64,000 nucleotides of DNA from an uncultured Saprospiraceae bacterium (GCA_938015595.1 CALLPI010000004.1:124001-188000), one strand, 5' to 3'; counted from the stretch's first letter, positions 52,201-62,286 are shown. A program made the numbers and translations. Notes: generated from the letters alone by a model not told the origin.

Positions 52201-54756
52201 ATGCCAAAAAACTTGCTCATTGTAGAATCGCCGGCAAAAGCTAAAACCATTGAAAAATACCTCGGTAAAGACTTTGCGGTCAAGTCCAGCTTTGGCCATG
52301 TGCGTGACCTGGAAAAAGGGGAAGATGCCGTGGAAGTGCAGAACAACTTCCGCCCCCGCTACGTCGTCACGCCTGATAAACGAAAAGTAGTCAAAGAACT
52401 TAAAGACTGGGTGGACAAGGTGGAAGAAGTATGGCTCGCCACCGACGAAGACCGCGAGGGAGAAGCTATTTCCTGGCACTTGTGCCAGGTGTTGGGCCTG
52501 GACGAACGCCAGACTAAGCGTATTGTATTTCGAGAGATTACCAAGCCGGCTATTCAGGCAGCTATCCAAAACCCTCGCACACTGGATATTAACCTAGTGA
52601 ACGCCCAGCAAGCCCGCCGCGTACTGGATCGCCTGGTGGGCTATGATCTCTCCAGCATCCTCTGGAAAAAAATCAAAGGTGGCCTCTCCGCCGGACGGGT
52701 ACAGTCGGTGGCTGTAAAGCTCATTGTGGAGCGCGAGCGCGAGATCAACGAGTTCAAGCCTACTCCCTACTTCAAGTTGGAGGCTACCTTTGACGTGCCT
52801 AATGAACAAGGTAAAATTGTGGCGCTTGAGGCCGAATCGCCCTTGCGCTACGACCAGGAAAACGACGCACGTACCTTTCTCGAAAAATGCAACGGCGCAG
52901 AGTTCAAGATTAAAAACATCGAAGTAAAGCCACTCAAGCGCAGCCCGGCAGCCCCTTTTACTACCTCTACGCTTCAGCAGGAGGCCAGCCGAAAGCTCGG
53001 CTTCTCTGTGAACCGCACTATGTCGGTGGCACAGCGCTTGTACGAAGCTGGCCACATCACTTATATGCGTACCGACTCTACCAACCTGAGTGAAACGGCT
53101 ATTGCCGCCATTGCTCAAGTGGTAGAAAATCAATACGGCGCCAAATACACCCAGCCACGCCGCTTCAAAAATAAGGTGGCCAATGCCCAGGAAGCCCACG
53201 AAGCTATACGCCCTACTTATCCAGAAAAGCAAAACGTATCGGGCGACCGCGATGAACAGCGCCTGTACGAGCTCATCTGGAAGCGCACCATCGCCTCCCA
53301 AATGGCTGACGCCCAACTGGAAAAAACCATTGCCAGCATTAGTATCTCTACTGTACCCGATGGTACACTGGAGGCAGTAGGCGAAGTACTTAAGTTTGAC
53401 GGTTTCCTCAAAGCCTACCTCGAGGGTAAAGACGAGGAAGAGGAGGAGTCCAAAGGCATGTTGCCCCCGCTAAAGGTGGCTCAGACGCTCGACCTCCGCC
53501 ACATAACTGCCACCCAGCGCTACACCAAGCCCCCGGCGCGCTACACAGAGGCCTCGCTGGTGAAAAAACTGGAAGAACTGGGCATAGGTCGGCCCTCTAC
53601 CTACGCGCCCACCATATCCAAAATTATGGAAGAAGGCCGAGGATACGTAGTCAAGGAAAGCCGCGAAGGCACGCCACGCCCCTACACGGTGCTGACCCTG
53701 GAGAAAGGTGTCATCCGCAGTGAAACACGTACCGAAACCGCAGGCGCAGTCAAGAACGCGCTCTTCCCCACCGATATGGGCATCACCGTAGTGGAGTTTC
53801 TAGACCAGCACTTTAAGGAGGTGATGAACTACAAGTTTACCGCGGGCATAGAGGAGCAGTTTGACGACATTGCCCGTACCGGCCGCGACTGGACCATCAT
53901 GATGCGAGAGTTTTATCTGCCCTTCCACGACCTGGTGGCCAAAACTGCGGAAAGCGCCGAGCGCCCTAGCCGAGAGCGCATTCTGGGCAAAGACCCCGCC
54001 AGCAGCCGTACCGTGCTTGCGCGCATGTCGCGTCGCGGGCCAGTCATCCAGATTGGCGCGCCAGAAGAACTCTCCGCCGACGAAAAGCCCCGCTACGCCA
54101 ACCTCAAGCCGGGGCAGTCGTTGGATACCATCACCTTTGAAGAAGCCCTCAAGCTCTTTCAGCTGCCCATATCGCTGGGCGAATACCAGGGTGAAGAGCT
54201 GGTGGTAGGTGCCGGGCGCTACGGCCCGTACGTAAAATTTGGCGACAAGTTCATCTCCATACCGCGCGGAGAAGACCCTCTTACTATCACCTATGAGCGC
54301 GCCATAGAAATCATACAAGCTAAATTGGAGGAGGATGCTCCCGTGGCCATCTATCAAGGCCAGCCCGTGACCAAAGGCAAAGGGCGCTTCGGGCCGTTTA
54401 TCAAGTGGAACGGCATGTTCATCAATGTGCCCCGCCCATACAACTTTGACCAACTCAGTGAGGCTGACGTAAAAGCCCTCATCGAATCGAAACTGAATAA
54501 GGAAGCCAATCGTTATATAAAGCAGTGGGAAGCCGAGGGCATTGCTATTGAAGCCGGGCGGTGGGGGCCGTTCATCCGCTTTGGAAAGAAGGCTGTCAAG
54601 ATTCCAGCCCAAAACGGCAAAAAAGCAACCGCTGAAGACGCTGCGACCCTCACGCTGGAGCAGGTCAAGGCCATCATTGCCGCTGAAATACCTGATGCAT
54701 TTGAGCCCAAAGCTGTCACCAAAAAAACAAGTAAAAGTACCAAAACAAAAAAATAA
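52201..54756 (+). CDS. topA: DNA topoisomerase I
   Basis: The 851-residue type IA enzyme relaxes negative supercoils. The N-terminal Toprim domain has IVESPAKAKTIEKYLG and the acidic ATDEDREGEAISWHL. The catalytic Tyr288 is in HITYMRTDSTNLS, and LVKKLEELGIGRPSTYAPTI follows. Instead of zinc fingers, the C-terminal third has repeats of the TopA C-terminal type (GRYGPYVKFGDKFISIPRGE, GRFGPFIKWNG, GRWGPFIRFGKK). The tail is Lys/Thr-rich (KKTSKSTKTKK). Confidence 0.97.
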   Translation: MPKNLLIVESPAKAKTIEKYLGKDFAVKSSFGHVRDLEKGEDAVEVQNNFRPRYVVTPDKRKVVKELKDWVDKVEEVWLATDEDREGEAISWHLCQVLGLDERQTKRIVFREITKPAIQAAIQNPRTLDINLVNAQQARRVLDRLVGYDLSSILWKKIKGGLSAGRVQSVAVKLIVEREREINEFKPTPYFKLEATFDVPNEQGKIVALEAESPLRYDQENDARTFLEKCNGAEFKIKNIEVKPLKRSPAAPFTTSTLQQEASRKLGFSVNRTMSVAQRLYEAGHITYMRTDSTNLSETAIAAIAQVVENQYGAKYTQPRRFKNKVANAQEAHEAIRPTYPEKQNVSGDRDEQRLYELIWKRTIASQMADAQLEKTIASISISTVPDGTLEAVGEVLKFDGFLKAYLEGKDEEEEESKGMLPPLKVAQTLDLRHITATQRYTKPPARYTEASLVKKLEELGIGRPSTYAPTISKIMEEGRGYVVKESREGTPRPYTVLTLEKGVIRSETRTETAGAVKNALFPTDMGITVVEFLDQHFKEVMNYKFTAGIEEQFDDIARTGRDWTIMMREFYLPFHDLVAKTAESAERPSRERILGKDPASSRTVLARMSRRGPVIQIGAPEELSADEKPRYANLKPGQSLDTITFEEALKLFQLPISLGEYQGEELVVGAGRYGPYVKFGDKFISIPRGEDPLTITYERAIEIIQAKLEEDAPVAIYQGQPVTKGKGRFGPFIKWNGMFINVPRPYNFDQLSEADVKALIESKLNKEANRYIKQWEAEGIAIEAGRWGPFIRFGKKAVKIPAQNGKKATAEDAATLTLEQVKAIIAAEIPDAFEPKAVTKKTSKSTKTKK

Positions 54757-54758
54757 TC

Positions 54759-55076
54759 ATGAACGATCCGAAACAACCGGCAGCGCCCCAACTCAACATT
54801 GAACTGCCCGAAGATATAGCAGAGGGCGAATACTCCAACCTGGCCATTATCTCGCATTCGCACTCCGAGTTTATCATAGACTTCATCCGCCTGGTGCCCA
54901 ACGTGCCCAAAGCCAAAGTGAAGTCGCGCATCATCCTGACGCCAGCGCATGCCAAGCGATTGATGAAGGCTATGGCTGACAATATAAAAAAGTACGAAAG
55001 CCAGTTTGGCATTATCGAAGACTCGGAGATGCCGCAGTTTCCGCCCATGAGTTTTGCGCCTAAGGCGCAGGCGTAG
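54759..55076 (+). CDS. DUF3467 protein
   Basis: The 105-residue protein has the DUF3467 pattern: LNIELPEDIAEGEYSNLAIISHSHSEFIIDFIRLVP and SRIILTPAHAKRLMKAMADNI. The family is small, widespread and without known function. It lies 2 bases after topA, so it is in its operon, an association that may be meaningful. No signal peptide. Confidence 0.88.
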   Translation: MNDPKQPAAPQLNIELPEDIAEGEYSNLAIISHSHSEFIIDFIRLVPNVPKAKVKSRIILTPAHAKRLMKAMADNIKKYESQFGIIEDSEMPQFPPMSFAPKAQA

Positions 55077-55082
55077 GTTAAA

Positions 55083-55128
55083 AAATGAACAGGGCCGCGA
55101 TGAGAGCTACGGTACTCTCCTTGCCCTG
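55083..55128 (-). terminator. Possible terminator hairpin
   Basis: Arms CAGGGC (55090-55095) and GCCCTG (55123-55128) with an inner stem GAGAG/CTCTC (55102-55106, 55115-55119). On the minus strand it is followed by TTCATTTTTT. It sits right at the end of the decayed gene. It could also stop topA-DUF3467 transcripts. Confidence 0.45.
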
Positions 55129-55552
55129 CTAGGCCGCATTTTCTGTGCCAGGTACGCCAACGGTAGCGCGGATTTCGGGAGAGCTGCGCATGCGCAGCTG
55201 CACGCTCAGCTCCCCGCCAAAAGGGCAACGTATAGGCTGTAAGCTGACTTGATGGTGGGAAACACCAACTGCAGGATGGCATGCTGGCGATTTTCCTCCA
55301 GGTACTGTGCTCAATGCGCTCCAGCCGGAAAGCTTCATGTGGGGCGCGCAATTCTGCGTCTAGCATGGGGTTGATAGACACCGAAAGCGCGAACTGTGCC
55401 GCGCGAAAATCATACGCCTCCAAGCGTGGCGGCACCTTGAGCCAGTTTTCTATTGCCTCTTGGGTTTTTGTTGCGGGCTCCTACCGAGGGGCAGAGTCGC
55501 GGATTACGCAGGTAGCGGCGGCAGAGAGCGCTTCAAAGAGTTTTTCCAGCAT
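55129..55552 (-). pseudogene. Decayed gene of unknown family
   Basis: The minus strand reads MLEKLFEALSAAATC from an ATG at 55552, meets an in-frame stop, and continues in the same frame as KTQEAIENWLKVPPRLEAY and SVSINPMLDAELRAPHEAF. It shifts frame near 55310 (QYLEENRQHAILQLVFPTIK), shifts again near 55265 (VSLQPIRCPFGGELSVQLRM), and ends TVGVPGTENAA at a stop. Protein-like sequence in three linked pieces across one stop and two frameshifts is the mark of a pseudogene or of assembly errors. Family not recognised. It lies between DUF3467 and a lipoprotein gene. Confidence 0.65.
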
Positions 55553-55594
55553 GTGAAAGCCTTTTGGGCCGAATGCCGCATGGTACACAAGGTT

Positions 55595-56320
55595 TTATTT
55601 GAACTTGATCGTGCCATCAAGGAGGGTTTTGCCTTCCATGATATCCAGCAGAGCAGCTTCGGTGACTACTGTTTGGCCATTGATTTTTGCACCTTTGACC
55701 GAGACCTTCTTCACTTTGCCGGGCAGGTGGTAAACGACGCGATGGGTAGCGCCATTTAGGAACATCTTCATCATCTCCGCTTCCTCTCCAGTGGTAGTTT
55801 CGGGCTTGGCGCTTTTGCGGACAAGTGCGCTGCCCACTAGTGCATAACTCACGCCAGCAGGCAGTACACCGCCTTGATCAGCCAAACCACCGAGTTGGCT
55901 GGAGCCTGAGCTAATGTCATTGAGGTTTTCGTACAGGTAGGCAATTTCTTCGAGCTTATCAAAATTCAGGCTTATAGTAGTAAGAAATTTGCTTTTGGTC
56001 TCGCTTATCACCACGTGGGAAGACACTTTATTCCAGAACTCGGGTTTGGTGCCTTTTTGCTCAGCGGGTAGGTCTTTGAAGTAGATGACGGTATCCATTT
56101 CGGGTAGGCCATCTTGCCCTGGGTTGAGGTTAGCTTGTTCTTCCAGGGAGGATTTGATCATGCCCTTTATAAGCTCATTGGCAAAGAGTTGGCCCATATC
56201 AATGGTCACAGAGTACTGGCCGGAGCCGTTGCGGTTGAGGCGTAGCTCTTCCACTACTTCCAAGCAACTGGTGAGCAAAAAAGGCAGTATGAATAACAGT
56301 GGGATGAGGATTTTTCTCAT
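55595..56320 (-). CDS. Hypothetical lipoprotein
   Basis: The 241-residue protein has a signal peptide with lipobox (LLFILPFLLTSCLE, Cys near 19). The mature part reads LRLNRNGSGQYSVTIDMG, as in a Bacteroidota lipoprotein with beta-rich repeats, and ends in TLLDGTIKFK. No enzyme motif. It is 51 bases downstream of porX on the same strand, so the two may be co-transcribed. Confidence 0.8.
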   Translation of the reverse strand: MRKILIPLLFILPFLLTSCLEVVEELRLNRNGSGQYSVTIDMGQLFANELIKGMIKSSLEEQANLNPGQDGLPEMDTVIYFKDLPAEQKGTKPEFWNKVSSHVVISETKSKFLTTISLNFDKLEEIAYLYENLNDISSGSSQLGGLADQGGVLPAGVSYALVGSALVRKSAKPETTTGEEAEMMKMFLNGATHRVVYHLPGKVKKVSVKGAKINGQTVVTEAALLDIMEGKTLLDGTIKFK

Positions 56321-56371
56321 GGTGGTTGGATTTTTACAGATGCAGAAAGTGACGTAAAAGGTATAGGAGTT

Positions 56372-57925
56372 TTACTTGTTGCGGAGCCTGACTACAGGGC
56401 AGATCATTTCTTCCAACGAGATGCCCCCGTGCTGGAAAGTATTGCGATAGTACTGGTGGTAGTGGTTGTAGTTGTTGGGGTACAGGAAGAACTTGTCGTC
56501 TTTTGCGAAAATAAAGGTAGAACTTACGTTAGGGCGGGGCAAGCCAGCCTTTTCAGGGTCGCGTATTTCGAGTACATCGCGTTTTTCGTACTGGAGGTTG
56601 CGCCCCACCTTATAGCGTAGGTTGGTGGTGGTCTCGCGGTCGCCCACTACTTTGGAAGGGGTATTCACGCGGATGGTACCGTGGTCGGTGGTGAGGATAA
56701 GCTGTACTTTGCGCTCGGCGGCGCGCTGTAAGGCAGCCCACAAGGGCGAATTGATGAACCAGGAGCGCGTGAGGGAGCGGTAGGCTTTTTCGTCGCCAGC
56801 CAATTCTTTGAGCACTTCCATCTCGGTACGGGCATGCGACATCATATCAATGAAGTTGTACACAATGACGGTAAGGTCATTGTGCAGGAAGTTGAAAATA
56901 TTGTCTTGTAACTGGCGGGCTTGTTGTACGCTGGTGATTTTGATGTACTCGCTTTTGATTTCTTTGCGGAACGCTCGCTTGACCAACTCGGCAAAGAGCA
57001 CGTCCTCGTGGAGGTTTTTGCCGCCTTCTTCATTGTCGTTTTTCCACCAGTCGGGGAAGCGCTTGGCAATATCCACTGGCATAAGGCCTGAAAAGATGGC
57101 GTTGCGGCTGTATTGGGTAGAGGTGGGGAGTATGCTGTAGAAGTAGTCTTCTTCCTCTACGCGGTAGCGTTCGGTAATGATGGGCTCGATGACTTTCCAC
57201 TGGTCATAGCGGAGGTTGTCCAGCAAGACGAACAGCGTGGGTTCGCTGTCGCGCAATTTGGGGAATACTTTGCTGCGCATCAGTTGGTTGGACATGACGG
57301 GGCCATTGCCGTCTTGCACCCAGTCCAGGTAGTTTTTAAGGATAAACTTGCCAAACTCCGTGTTGGCCTCGCCTTTCTGCATGGAGAGGATGTCGTACAT
57401 CTCGGTAGAGTTGGACTGGTCAATCTTGATTTCCCAATTGATGATTTTGCGATATACGTCCACCCATTCTTCGGCGCTTAGCCCGCTATTGATTTGCGTG
57501 AAAATCTGGCGAAACTCTATCTGGTAGTCAGAGGAAGTTTTTTCACGTACCAATCGCTTGTTGTCAATGATTTTTTTGAGAGATAGCAGGATCTGGTTAG
57601 GGTTGACGGGCTTGATGAGGTAGTCAGTGATCTGGGCGCCGATGGCTTCTTCCATAACGTGCTCGGCCTCATTTTTGGTGATCATCACCACAGGCAGCAG
57701 AGGGTTGACTGCCTTGAGCCTGGAGAGGGTTTCCAGGCCGGTCAGCCCAGGCATACTCTCGTCGAGAAACACTACGTCAATGTCCTTGCTTTGTTCGCAC
57801 TCTTCGATGGCGTCGTAGCCATTGCTTACAGTAACTACCTCGTAGCCGCGTTTTTCCAAAAACATTAGTTGGGGCTTGAGCAGGTCTATTTCGTCATCTG
57901 CCCAGAGTATTTTGATTTTGTCCAT
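56372..57925 (-). CDS. porX: PorX-type response regulator with PglZ domain (type IX secretion)
   Basis: The 517-residue protein has a receiver domain (WADDEIDLL, Asp55 in VVFLDESMPGL, Lys in YLIKPVNP). A helical linker follows, and a PglZ phosphodiesterase-like domain from about 230 to 500 has SEPTLFVLLDNLRYDQW, LTTDHGTIRVNTPSKVVG and LYPNNYNHYHQYYRNTFQHGG. PorX works with the kinase PorY to control type IX secretion genes in Porphyromonas and relatives. Its PglZ half acts on nucleotide-type phosphodiesters. Here porY and the por structural genes are absent. It lies 237 bases after clpX. Confidence 0.93.
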   Translation of the reverse strand: MDKIKILWADDEIDLLKPQLMFLEKRGYEVVTVSNGYDAIEECEQSKDIDVVFLDESMPGLTGLETLSRLKAVNPLLPVVMITKNEAEHVMEEAIGAQITDYLIKPVNPNQILLSLKKIIDNKRLVREKTSSDYQIEFRQIFTQINSGLSAEEWVDVYRKIINWEIKIDQSNSTEMYDILSMQKGEANTEFGKFILKNYLDWVQDGNGPVMSNQLMRSKVFPKLRDSEPTLFVLLDNLRYDQWKVIEPIITERYRVEEEDYFYSILPTSTQYSRNAIFSGLMPVDIAKRFPDWWKNDNEEGGKNLHEDVLFAELVKRAFRKEIKSEYIKITSVQQARQLQDNIFNFLHNDLTVIVYNFIDMMSHARTEMEVLKELAGDEKAYRSLTRSWFINSPLWAALQRAAERKVQLILTTDHGTIRVNTPSKVVGDRETTTNLRYKVGRNLQYEKRDVLEIRDPEKAGLPRPNVSSTFIFAKDDKFFLYPNNYNHYHQYYRNTFQHGGISLEEMICPVVRLRNK

Positions 57926-58162
57926 GTATCGTCGGGATGTGGTAAAAACAGACAGTATGCGAAATTACGCACAGGTACTATCATTTAGTATGGGCAGTTG
58001 GCTATTTTTTGATAAACTGATGCTGTGCGTCGGCCAAGGCGGCAGCAGTTCCATTGGCTATGAGTTGTGAACGGCCAAGCCGCGGGTTGGCAGCCGCCAG
58101 TACAGTTGTTGCGTTCTATGGCGCCTTTGGATGTAGCCAGCGAGGGTTGCTCTTTGCTTCCG

Positions 58163-59425
58163 TCATGCTGCGCCTCTCAATCTCCCGATGTTGGAGCGCA
58201 AGAGCTGTTCAGCGGCATACTCGCGGGTGATGTCTAGACGGCGAATATCTTTTTGGGAAGGCAGCTCAAACATGGCATCTGTCATAATGGCTTCGCAAAT
58301 AGAGCGTAGGCCGCGCGCACCAAGAGAAAACTCGAGGGCTTTCTCAGCAATAAAATCAATAGCTTCTGGTGTGAATTGCAGCTGGATGCCTTCGATTTCG
58401 AAGAGGCGCTGGTACTGTCGGATGAGCGAGTTTTTTGGCTCTACGAGGATACGACGCAGGGTGCTGAGGTCAAGGGGGTTGAGGTAGGCCAGCACAGGCA
58501 GGCGGCCTACAAGTTCGGGAATGAGGCCATAGTGCTTGACGTCTTGATGGTTGATGTACTGCAGCATATTGTCGTGATCCACTCGGATGAAGTCGTCAGA
58601 TTTGAACCCGATGACCTGACTGTTGAGGCGTCGGGCAATGATTTTGTCAATGCCCTCGAAGGCGCCGCCGCAAATGAAGAGGATGTTTTCGGTATTGACT
58701 TTGACGAGTTTTTGCTCGGGGTGCTTGCGGCCGCCCTGTGGAGGTACGTTTACATCCGTGCCTTCCAGCATTTTGAGCAGGGCTTGCTGTACGCCTTCGC
58801 CCGATACATCGCGGGTGATGGAGGGGTTGTCGGCCTTGCGAGCTATTTTGTCCAGTTCATCAATATAGACGATACCACGCTCGGCGGCGGCCACGTCGTA
58901 GTTGCACACTTGGAGCAAACGGCTGAGGATGCTCTCCACATCTTCACCTACATAGCCGGCTTCGGTAAAGACGGTGGCATCTACGATGGCGAAGGGTACG
59001 TTGAGGAATTTGGCGATGGTTTTGGCCAGGAGGGTTTTACCGGTGCCAGTCTGGCCGACGAATAGAATGTTGGATTTTTCGATTTCCACATCATCTTTAT
59101 GGAGCTGGCTCAAGCGTTTATAGTGGTTGTATACGGCCACGGAGAGCACTTTTTTGGCTTCGTCCTGGCCAATGACGTACTGGTCGAGGTAGGCCTTGAT
59201 GTCCTGCGGTTTTGCGTGGGCGAAGCCGGGGGCTTGTTTTTGTTTACCTGCGGCAGGTTTATGGGTTTGGGGCTTTTGACCGTAGAGTTCTTCCTGTATA
59301 ATTTGGTTGGCCTGCTCCACGCAGGTTTCGCAAATATGCCCTTCGATGCCAGCGATGAGGAGCATGGCCTCCGATTTATCTTTGCCGCAGAAGGAGCAGT
59401 GATAAGATTGTTTGTTCTTTCGCAT
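58163..59425 (-). CDS. clpX: ATP-dependent protease ATP-binding subunit ClpX
   Basis: The 420-residue unfoldase has an N-terminal zinc-binding domain (Cys10, Cys13, Cys32 and Cys35), Walker [11 protein letters not shown] (124-133), Walker [12 protein letters not shown], and a pore loop region [13 protein letters not shown]. The C-terminal small domain contains [16 protein letters not shown]. It feeds tagged proteins into ClpP. clpP and clpX lie 77 bases apart on the same strand. Confidence 0.97.
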   Translation of the reverse strand: MRKNKQSYHCSFCGKDKSEAMLLIAGIEGHICETCVEQANQIIQEELYGQKPQTHKPAAGKQKQAPGFAHAKPQDIKAYLDQYVIGQDEAKKVLSVAVYNHYKRLSQLHKDDVEIEKSNILFVGQTGTGKTLLAKTIAKFLNVPFAIVDATVFTEAGYVGEDVESILSRLLQVCNYDVAAAERGIVYIDELDKIARKADNPSITRDVSGEGVQQALLKMLEGTDVNVPPQGGRKHPEQKLVKVNTENILFICGGAFEGIDKIIARRLNSQVIGFKSDDFIRVDHDNMLQYINHQDVKHYGLIPELVGRLPVLAYLNPLDLSTLRRILVEPKNSLIRQYQRLFEIEGIQLQFTPEAIDFIAEKALEFSLGARGLRSICEAIMTDAMFELPSQKDIRRLDITREYAAEQLLRSNIGRLRGAA

Positions 59426-59502
59426 ACAACTAGTTATTTCTGCATAGGAGGGTGGGAGGCGCTCCGGCGGGCGAGCTGGCGGGGCACCCTCCGTGAGTAG
59501 GC

Positions 59503-60213
59503 TTATCCTGCTGCTTCTACAGGTTTGCCCAGTACTTCGTCCACCAGACCATATTCCATGGCCTCATTGGCGCTAAGCCACTTGTCGCGGTCAGAGTCTT
59601 CTTCAATTTGCTGAAAAGTCTTGCCGGTGTGGTGGCTGAGAATCTTGTAGAGGTCCACTTGCATTTGTTTGATGAGCTTGTAGGTGATCTCCATATCGGA
59701 CACCTGACCTTGCATGCCGCCGGAGGGCTGGTGTATCATGACGCGGCTGTGGTAGAGGCAGGAGCGTTTGCCTTTGGTGCCGGCAGCGAGGAGCACGGCC
59801 CCCATCGAGGCCGCCAGCCCCGTGCAGATAGTGCCTACATCGGGAGTGACAAACTGCATGGTGTCGTAGATGCCCAGACCTGCAATGACCGAACCGCCAG
59901 GGCTGTTGATGTACATGTTAATGTCGCGTTTGGGGTCAGCGGATTGCAGGAAGAGCAACTGTGCTTGCACGATATTGGCCACGTAGTCGTCCACGGCAGT
60001 ACCCATGAAGATGATGCGGTCCATCATCAGGCGAGAGAAGACGTCCATCTGGGCTACGTTGAGTTGGCGTTCTTCAATGATGTAGGGGGTCATGCCTTTG
60101 ACGCCGGTGAGGGCCTGCACGTTGTAGCGTGCGTAGTCTTCTACGCGCTGGCTGCTCATGCCGAGGTGCTTGACGGCATATTTGAGGAATTCATCTTTGC
60201 GAAACATAGACAT
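59503..60213 (-). CDS. clpP: ATP-dependent Clp protease proteolytic subunit
   Basis: The serine protease (236 residues from MSMFRKDEF; an upstream ATG adds 10 residues) has the catalytic triad Ser136 in GLAASMGAV, His161 in VMIHQPSGG, and Asp206 in [11 protein letters not shown]. It also has the oligomer motif YINSPGGSV. With ClpX it degrades proteins in a barrel of 14 subunits. It lies between tig and clpX, a common order. Confidence 0.96.
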   Translation of the reverse strand: MSMFRKDEFLKYAVKHLGMSSQRVEDYARYNVQALTGVKGMTPYIIEERQLNVAQMDVFSRLMMDRIIFMGTAVDDYVANIVQAQLLFLQSADPKRDINMYINSPGGSVIAGLGIYDTMQFVTPDVGTICTGLAASMGAVLLAAGTKGKRSCLYHSRVMIHQPSGGMQGQVSDMEITYKLIKQMQVDLYKILSHHTGKTFQQIEEDSDRDKWLSANEAMEYGLVDEVLGKPVEAAG

Positions 60214-60353
60214 GGTTGTGTGGTGATGTAAAAATTGCGACAATGAAAACGCACCACCGCGCAGGAGGTTGAACAGTAGGCCGGGTTATACCGGATTTTG
60301 CATAGTTTTGAACGCTGCCCGCCGCTGGGAGCTGGGGCAATGAGGCCGTCAGT

Positions 60354-61793
60354 TTACTCCAGTGCAGCGGGTTCGGTGTTTTCTTCGTCGTCGGTGTCAG
60401 CTATAGGCGTGCTTGCCTTGGAGTGTAGCTGATACGCTATGTCTTCCAACTCCTCAGGTGTCACATGCCTGGTTACGAGTGTCACTTGCTGAAAGAGCAG
60501 AGGCGAGAGCTTGTTCGCCAGGATTCTTGATGTGGCCTCGGCAACGCGCTTTTCGTCCTTGAGGGCTTCGTAGGCCATGTCCAAGTATTGCTCATCACTG
60601 AAGTAGCGATATTGGCCAAAGAATCTCTTGTAGAGCATAAAAAAATGCTGCAGCAAGTCTTGCTCACTCACTTTCAAATTGTGGTGCTTGGCCAGAGTAT
60701 CGAGAATAATATTCCACTTGGATTTTGACTTGACGGCATCCAGAGCCTCTTCTACTTCTTGTTCGCTTAGCTCGGTTTCAGCCCTATACCGTATTTGTTT
60801 CCTGATAAATTCATCGGGATAGTCCACGGAGGTTTGTTCGATTATGCGCTGGCTCATGGCTTCCCATAGCAGTTCGTTTGAGCGCTGCTCCCAGTAGGTT
60901 TTGATGGATTGTCGGATGCGTTCGCGGGCTTCTGCTTCGGAGCTTACTTCGTCGGGGCCAAAGTGGTGGTTCAGGAAGTTTTGGTCTATTTCGTAACTTT
61001 CCCGGAAGAATCCTTTGATGGTAAATTGAAAGGCAGCAGGGAGCTCTTCCAGCATACTTTCAGGCCACTGCATGCGCTCGACGTACACCTCGCGAGGCTC
61101 GCCGGGGAAGAGGGTGTAGATGTTGTCCACTTGAAACTTGGCGCCAATGCTGGCGTTGAGTACCTGCTGGCGGAAGTTTTCATCCTGAATGTCGGCAACT
61201 GGGCAAGAAAAAGAGTGCCCTTCGGAGGTTTTCGACAGGGGGGCACCGTTAGTGGCAGCTACCTCAAAACGCACAGAGTCTTCTGGGGTGGGGGGATGGC
61301 CCTCTTCTAATTGCACTTCTTTGCGGGCATAGCTGCGCAGCTTTTGCCACTCCTTGTCCACCATTTCTTCCGTTATCGTCACGATATACTGCTCGTAGGT
61401 GTCGGTGGGAGCAATGCCCTTGACGTCCACATTGGGCATGAGGGCGCCCTCAAAGCGGAAGGGGTAGTCCTGCATTTGGCGCACGTCTAGCTCGGTGCGT
61501 TCCGCATCTTCAGTTGGGATGAGATTGCCTAGCAGCGCCAGGTTTTCTTCACGCAGATAATGAGCAATGGCTTGTTGGAGCTGCTCATCCAGTATTTTGG
61601 CCAGCACCTGCTTACCAAAGAGATTGCGTACTACGCTGGCCGGGGTTTTTCCTTTGCGAAACCCTTTGAGCGTAGCGTTTTTGCGGTATTCGCTGAGTTC
61701 TTTTTCGTATGCCTCTTGGTAGTCTTCCGGGGTCAGGGTTACTTGAAGGGCAATTTGGTTAGGAGCAATATCCTCTCTGGTAATGGCAGGCAT
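60354..61793 (-). CDS. tig: Trigger factor
   Basis: The 479-residue ribosome-associated chaperone has the ribosome-binding signature GFRKGKTP near residue 43. A middle peptidyl-prolyl isomerase domain (about 150-260) follows and a long helical C-terminal domain. The start at 61793 (MPAITREDIAPNQ) is preferred. The longer frame to 61865 reads GVRVPPPAL, which comes from translating the tRNA gene next door. It lies before clpP, and its acidic tail (DTDDEENTEPAALE) is unusual but harmless. Confidence 0.93.
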   Translation of the reverse strand: MPAITREDIAPNQIALQVTLTPEDYQEAYEKELSEYRKNATLKGFRKGKTPASVVRNLFGKQVLAKILDEQLQQAIAHYLREENLALLGNLIPTEDAERTELDVRQMQDYPFRFEGALMPNVDVKGIAPTDTYEQYIVTITEEMVDKEWQKLRSYARKEVQLEEGHPPTPEDSVRFEVAATNGAPLSKTSEGHSFSCPVADIQDENFRQQVLNASIGAKFQVDNIYTLFPGEPREVYVERMQWPESMLEELPAAFQFTIKGFFRESYEIDQNFLNHHFGPDEVSSEAEARERIRQSIKTYWEQRSNELLWEAMSQRIIEQTSVDYPDEFIRKQIRYRAETELSEQEVEEALDAVKSKSKWNIILDTLAKHHNLKVSEQDLLQHFFMLYKRFFGQYRYFSDEQYLDMAYEALKDEKRVAEATSRILANKLSPLLFQQVTLVTRHVTPEELEDIAYQLHSKASTPIADTDDEENTEPAALE

Positions 61794-61838
61794 GTTAATG
61801 CGTAAAATGATTGATTGAAAAAACGTTGAATGAGTAAG

Positions 61839-61920
61839 TGCGGGTGGGGGGACTCGAACCCCCATGCCTCGCGGCGCCAGATCCTAAGTCTGGTACGTCT
61901 ACCAATTTCGCCACACCCGC
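61839..61920 (-). tRNA. tRNA-Leu (anticodon UAG)
   Basis: Minus strand: 7-bp acceptor stem GCGGGTG/CACCCGC, D arm with AAATTGGTAGAC, anticodon stem CCAGA/TCTGG around loop CTTAGGA (anticodon TAG), a long variable arm typical of class II tRNA, and T arm GGGGGTTCGAGTCCCCC. Discriminator A; CCA is not encoded. It lies 45 bases before tig and shares its promoter. Confidence 0.95.
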
Positions 61921-61971
61921 TAAATGCCTTCGGCGCAGGCCTTTCCAGCATCGCTTTGCGCAAAAGCGCCG

Positions 61972-61979
61972 CAAAGGTA
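61972..61979 (-). promoter_or_regulatory. Predicted -7 promoter element of tRNA-Leu and tig
   Basis: TACCTTTG (minus strand) fits TAnnTTTG, 51 bases before the tRNA. No other promoter is seen between the tRNA and tig. Confidence 0.58.
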
Positions 61980-62286
61980 AGTTTTTTTTCAGTATAGTGA
62001 AAGGTTTTTGAAAACGAGTTGTAGCCAGTTTGGTGTACTTTGGGGCTTACCACGCGTAACTAAGCTACGAGCCAAGAGCTATGGGCTACGAGTTTAAAAC
62101 GTTTAAATGAAAGAGAGTATTCATTCAAGGAATATATGTTTTATATTTCTTGTCAAAGAAAAAAATTTTATTTTGTTGAGAAAGCTCTAACTTGAATCTT
62201 GCAGCTCGCAGCCTTTTGTGGGTACCTAAATAGTGCTGCCATGCAAAGTTTCGGCCAGAGCAGGCTGGTCAATTATCGTAAAATGC

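Noticed and set aside
53800-54612. Minus-strand frame of 270 codons
   Set aside because: Antisense shadow of topA, common in GC-rich genes.
54716-55435. Minus-strand frame of 239 codons as an intact gene
   Set aside because: It runs antisense through the real DUF3467 gene; only its N-terminal part is protein-like and belongs to the decayed gene at 55129-55552.
61794-61865. N-terminal extension of trigger factor reading GVRVPPPAL
   Set aside because: It is a translation through the tRNA-Leu gene, a well-known artefact; the conserved start is at 61793.
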